Source of the DNA: Sphingobacterium chuzhouense
GTDB lineage: Bacteria > Bacteroidota > Bacteroidia > Sphingobacteriales > Sphingobacteriaceae
Length of the DNA: 64,000 nucleotides
Assembly (NCBI RefSeq): GCF_014692525.1
Contig: NZ_JACNYL010000001.1
Coordinates: 496,001-560,000 of the forward strand
Reading direction: 5' to 3'
Positions 61,595 to 64,000 of the stretch are shown here, piece after piece. A program made the translations under genes and the position numbers. Every line of letters starts with the position of its first letter. Positions within the stretch are counted from its first letter, which is position 1. The notes beneath the pieces are model-generated. The model was not told the DNA's origin, did not search any database, and saw only the letters and a list, made by a program, of their open reading frames with translations.

Positions 61595-64000
61595 TTATTC
61601 ACTTATATATTTATCTCGATAGTAAGTGAAAGTTTTATTCACCTGCGCGTATAACTCCCTTTCGTTTGTTCCTTCCAAAATAGCATCATACATCTCTAAA
61701 GCTGCCAGAGAAAATCTTATCTTACGCACATCCAAAGCGTCAGGTTTATCCCTGACGAGCGATTCCGAATAATCGAGGTAATCTTTAACCAAACTGACGT
61801 TTCGCTTCACTACCCGATTAGCCAATTCAATTTCTTCTGTTTTATACAATGTATCCACAATATCCGTATAGGTAAGCGCCTCATTTAAGCTATACGTCCT
61901 TTTTGGTAAAATATCAACAGCTTTCACAGCAACGGCTTTCGCACGTTCCATATCCCCTTGTTGTTTCAATAATTGTGTCGTTTGTGCATAAACATCTGGA
62001 TAGATAAAATTCTCCATCATACGACGGGAATCTACATCCACAAAGTTCATCGAGCCATATTTTCCCCATCTAAAATTTTGTGTCGCATTCTCATAGAGCT
62101 TTTCCATATTCGCCATTAATTGCCCCTCTTGTTGCTTGGGAAGCTCCACTGGCATCAGCTTACGAACGATACCTTCATCTACAATATATTTATCCAGTCC
62201 TGCCATGAGATTTGTCGGTGTGTAATTGGTAAAGTAAATCGGTCTTTCCCAATTGTTCGTCAAAACAATGGACATCAAACTTAATTCCGCCCGCGAAACA
62301 TGATTTTGAGGATAGTCCCATTTCATTTTGTCCACAACATACTCAGACCATTTCGACGGAACGACCTGATGATTTATAACGGCCTGTTTATCTACCGCCA
62401 TTTCTATCTTCTTCGCCGGCAAATAGCTCAACATCTTTCCATTCTGGGTCTGCACCTGATTGGTCGGATTATCCGACAACAGGAATTCCAATAAGGTATC
62501 GAGATGGACATAGTTTTCTATCCCTTGATCCACAAAGGGCATATAATCCCGCACACCCTCTGCCAGTTTAGCTGTATCAAAATTCAATCTGACCGGAGCA
62601 GCATCATTCACTTGGTTAGACAATTGCCTTACATACCAATGCGATTGCAGATAACTTAAATTAACAATGCGTACATCGGTACGGATACCCTCCACTTCCT
62701 GTAAATACCACAGTGGAAAAGTATCATTGTCGGCATAGGTAAACAAAATGGCATTGGGTTTGCAAGATGCGAGATAATTATACGCCATATCCCGCGCCAA
62801 TGATCTATCTGACCGATCATGGTCATCCCAGTTTTCTGAAATCAAAAGAACAGGCGCTGCCAATAAACAAACCAGACCCGATGTCATGACTGAAGCTCTT
62901 AAACTCACCTTCCTATTCATAAAGTCTGCAAGCCCCAACACACCTAGACCTATCCAAATGGAAAACGCATAGAACGATCCGGCATAGGCATAATCACGTT
63001 CCCGGGGTTGTATGGGTGTCTGATTAAGATAAATAACAATAGCTGCACCTGTAAAAAAGAAGAGTAACGCGACGATAGATGCAAACCGCTTATCTTTTCG
63101 AAAATGCCATATTAAGCCAATCACTCCTATAAATAGCGGAAGAAAATAATACACATTGCGGCTCGGATTGGTATACATTGATTCAGGGAGGTCTGTTTGA
63201 CCACCGACCAACCGACTGTCTATTGTTTTTAACCCCGAAATCCAATTGCCCTCACTATATCCACCATAATTTTGCTCATCATTTTGCCGACCGACAAAAT
63301 TCCAAAAGAAATAACGGCTGTACATATTTCCCAATTGGTATTTAAAGAAAAAATTCAGATTATCAGAGAATGTGGGGTTTTCGTTTGGTGCCAACCCCAG
63401 GTAACTTCTATAATAGTCCGCGTGTTTCTCACTGTAAAGACGCGGAAAAAGCATTTCATTACTATAAGTATATTGAGAGATACCTTCGATTTTTTCGTAT
63501 TTTGTCGTTCCTTTTTTATAGGTTTCCGTTGGCTTTATCCCGGTTACTTGCGCATCGAAAGTCTGCCCCCTTAATAAGGGTTCCTTACCATATTGTTCTC
63601 GATTGAGATAACCGAGAAAAGCGTAGACATTATCGGGTGAATTGTTATTTAAAGCAGGGTCAGCATGTGCGCGGATAGCAATCATCGCGTAGGACAAGTA
63701 ACCAAAACAAATAAAGCTCAAACTCAACAAACTGATATTTAAAATAGGTCTTCCTTGAAGCACACTGTATCGGATACCCCACACCAAACCACCAACAAGA
63801 AGCAAGAAGAAAAATACAATTCCAGAACCGAATCCCAAGCCGAGTTGGTTCACAAAAAACACATCAAAAGTAGCAGCTATCCGTATAGAATACTGGATAA
63901 GACCCCAAAGTATAAGCGCCAACACCGTAATACCTATTGTTAGTGCTTTTACCATCCCTTTCCAAGTGATTTGCTGGTTTTTCTTAAAATAAACAACTAG
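61595..64000 (-). CDS. DUF2723-family membrane protein, 5' end outside the window
   Basis: Large polytopic membrane protein of the DUF2723 family, related to GT-C-type glycosyltransferases. The minus frame is open to base 64000 with no stop, so the 786 residues after Met at 63955 are only the C-terminal part of a protein usually about 1000 residues or more. Seen: several membrane helices, a periplasmic region, TPIQPRERDYAYAGSFYAFS, typical of the family, and a C-terminal soluble helical region with DGLDKYIVDEGIVRKLMPVE-like AGLDKYIVDEGIVRKLMP. Likely adds sugars to lipid-linked or surface glycans; the substrate is unknown. Confidence 0.88.
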   Translation of the reverse strand, partial: LVVYFKKNQQITWKGMVKALTIGITVLALILWGLIQYSIRIAATFDVFFVNQLGLGFGSGIVFFFLLLVGGLVWGIRYSVLQGRPILNISLLSLSFICFGYLSYAMIAIRAHADPALNNNSPDNVYAFLGYLNREQYGKEPLLRGQTFDAQVTGIKPTETYKKGTTKYEKIEGISQYTYSNEMLFPRLYSEKHADYYRSYLGLAPNENPTFSDNLNFFFKYQLGNMYSRYFFWNFVGRQNDEQNYGGYSEGNWISGLKTIDSRLVGGQTDLPESMYTNPSRNVYYFLPLFIGVIGLIWHFRKDKRFASIVALLFFFTGAAIVIYLNQTPIQPRERDYAYAGSFYAFSIWIGLGVLGLADFMNRKVSLRASVMTSGLVCLLAAPVLLISENWDDHDRSDRSLARDMAYNYLASCKPNAILFTYADNDTFPLWYLQEVEGIRTDVRIVNLSYLQSHWYVRQLSNQVNDAAPVRLNFDTAKLAEGVRDYMPFVDQGIENYVHLDTLLEFLLSDNPTNQVQTQNGKMLSYLPAKKIEMAVDKQAVINHQVVPSKWSEYVVDKMKWDYPQNHVSRAELSLMSIVLTNNWERPIYFTNYTPTNLMAGLDKYIVDEGIVRKLMPVELPKQQEGQLMANMEKLYENATQNFRWGKYGSMNFVDVDSRRMMENFIYPDVYAQTTQLLKQQGDMERAKAVAVKAVDILPKRTYSLNEALTYTDIVDTLYKTEEIELANRVVKRNVSLVKDYLDYSESLVRDKPDALDVRKIRFSLAALEMYDAILEGTNERELYAQVNKTFTYYRDKYISE

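Overview
The window is from a Bacteroidota chromosome, most likely a member of the Sphingobacteriaceae. The evidence is the alternative complex III (act) cluster, a SusC/SusD pair, a fused HisIE and bifunctional HisB, many Bacteroidota-only families (DUF2480, DUF3108, DUF3109, DUF493, DUF2723, DUF6427), and the Bacteroidota promoter -7 motif TAnnTTTG in front of many genes in place of Shine-Dalgarno leaders. Assignments rest on motif recognition by eye; no database search was run.

Layout. 1-5.8 kb: actA-actB-actC (minus strand, actC cut by the window edge), the quinol:cytochrome c/oxidase oxidoreductase. 6.1-10.7 kb: msrB, a LacI-type regulator, a DUF493 protein, pnp and rpsO. 10.8-21 kb: a small carbohydrate-utilisation locus, with a NagX-like membrane acyltransferase diverging from a ROK regulator, SusC, SusD and a GH29 alpha-L-fucosidase. 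The fucosidase carries a complete subclass-B1-like metallo-beta-lactamase domain at its C-terminus, the most unusual object in the window. 21-27.6 kb: an accessory island with a secreted 20-residue-repeat protein, a HigB/HigA toxin-antitoxin pair, two paralogous all-helical four-repeat proteins, a nucleotidyltransferase-like/HEPN gene interrupted by one in-frame stop codon, strong hairpins, and an orphan 250-residue protein.

27.7-34 kb: aminopeptidase P, a PBP4-type DacB, malic enzyme and ruvA. 34-43.3 kb: a long minus-strand array, phoH-purC-STAS-rnz, followed after a structured 126-bp gap by hisC-hisB-hisH-hisA-hisF-hisIE and a WD40 protein. hisG and hisD are not here. The gap before hisC can fold into an H-type pseudoknot that pairs with the bases next to the hisC start codon, a candidate cis-regulatory RNA.

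43.4-58.2 kb (plus strand): a SAM hydrolase (DUF62), a small membrane protein, an ABC exporter, a YtxH protein, ccmB-ccmC-ccmD and a DUF6427 membrane protein. These are followed by an outer-membrane protein, lptC, a PpiD/SurA-type foldase, DUF2480, DUF3108 and DUF3109 proteins, a polyprenyl synthase and a TerC protein. 58.2-64 kb: a secreted FAD-oxidoreductase-like protein, a large palindromic repeat element, glnS, and a DUF2723 membrane protein that runs off the window end.

Functionally the window mixes housekeeping (respiration, cytochrome c maturation, RNA turnover, histidine and purine synthesis, envelope biogenesis) with two accessory regions: the fucose-type glycan locus and the toxin/HEPN island. 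No rRNA, tRNA, CRISPR array or intact insertion sequence was found.
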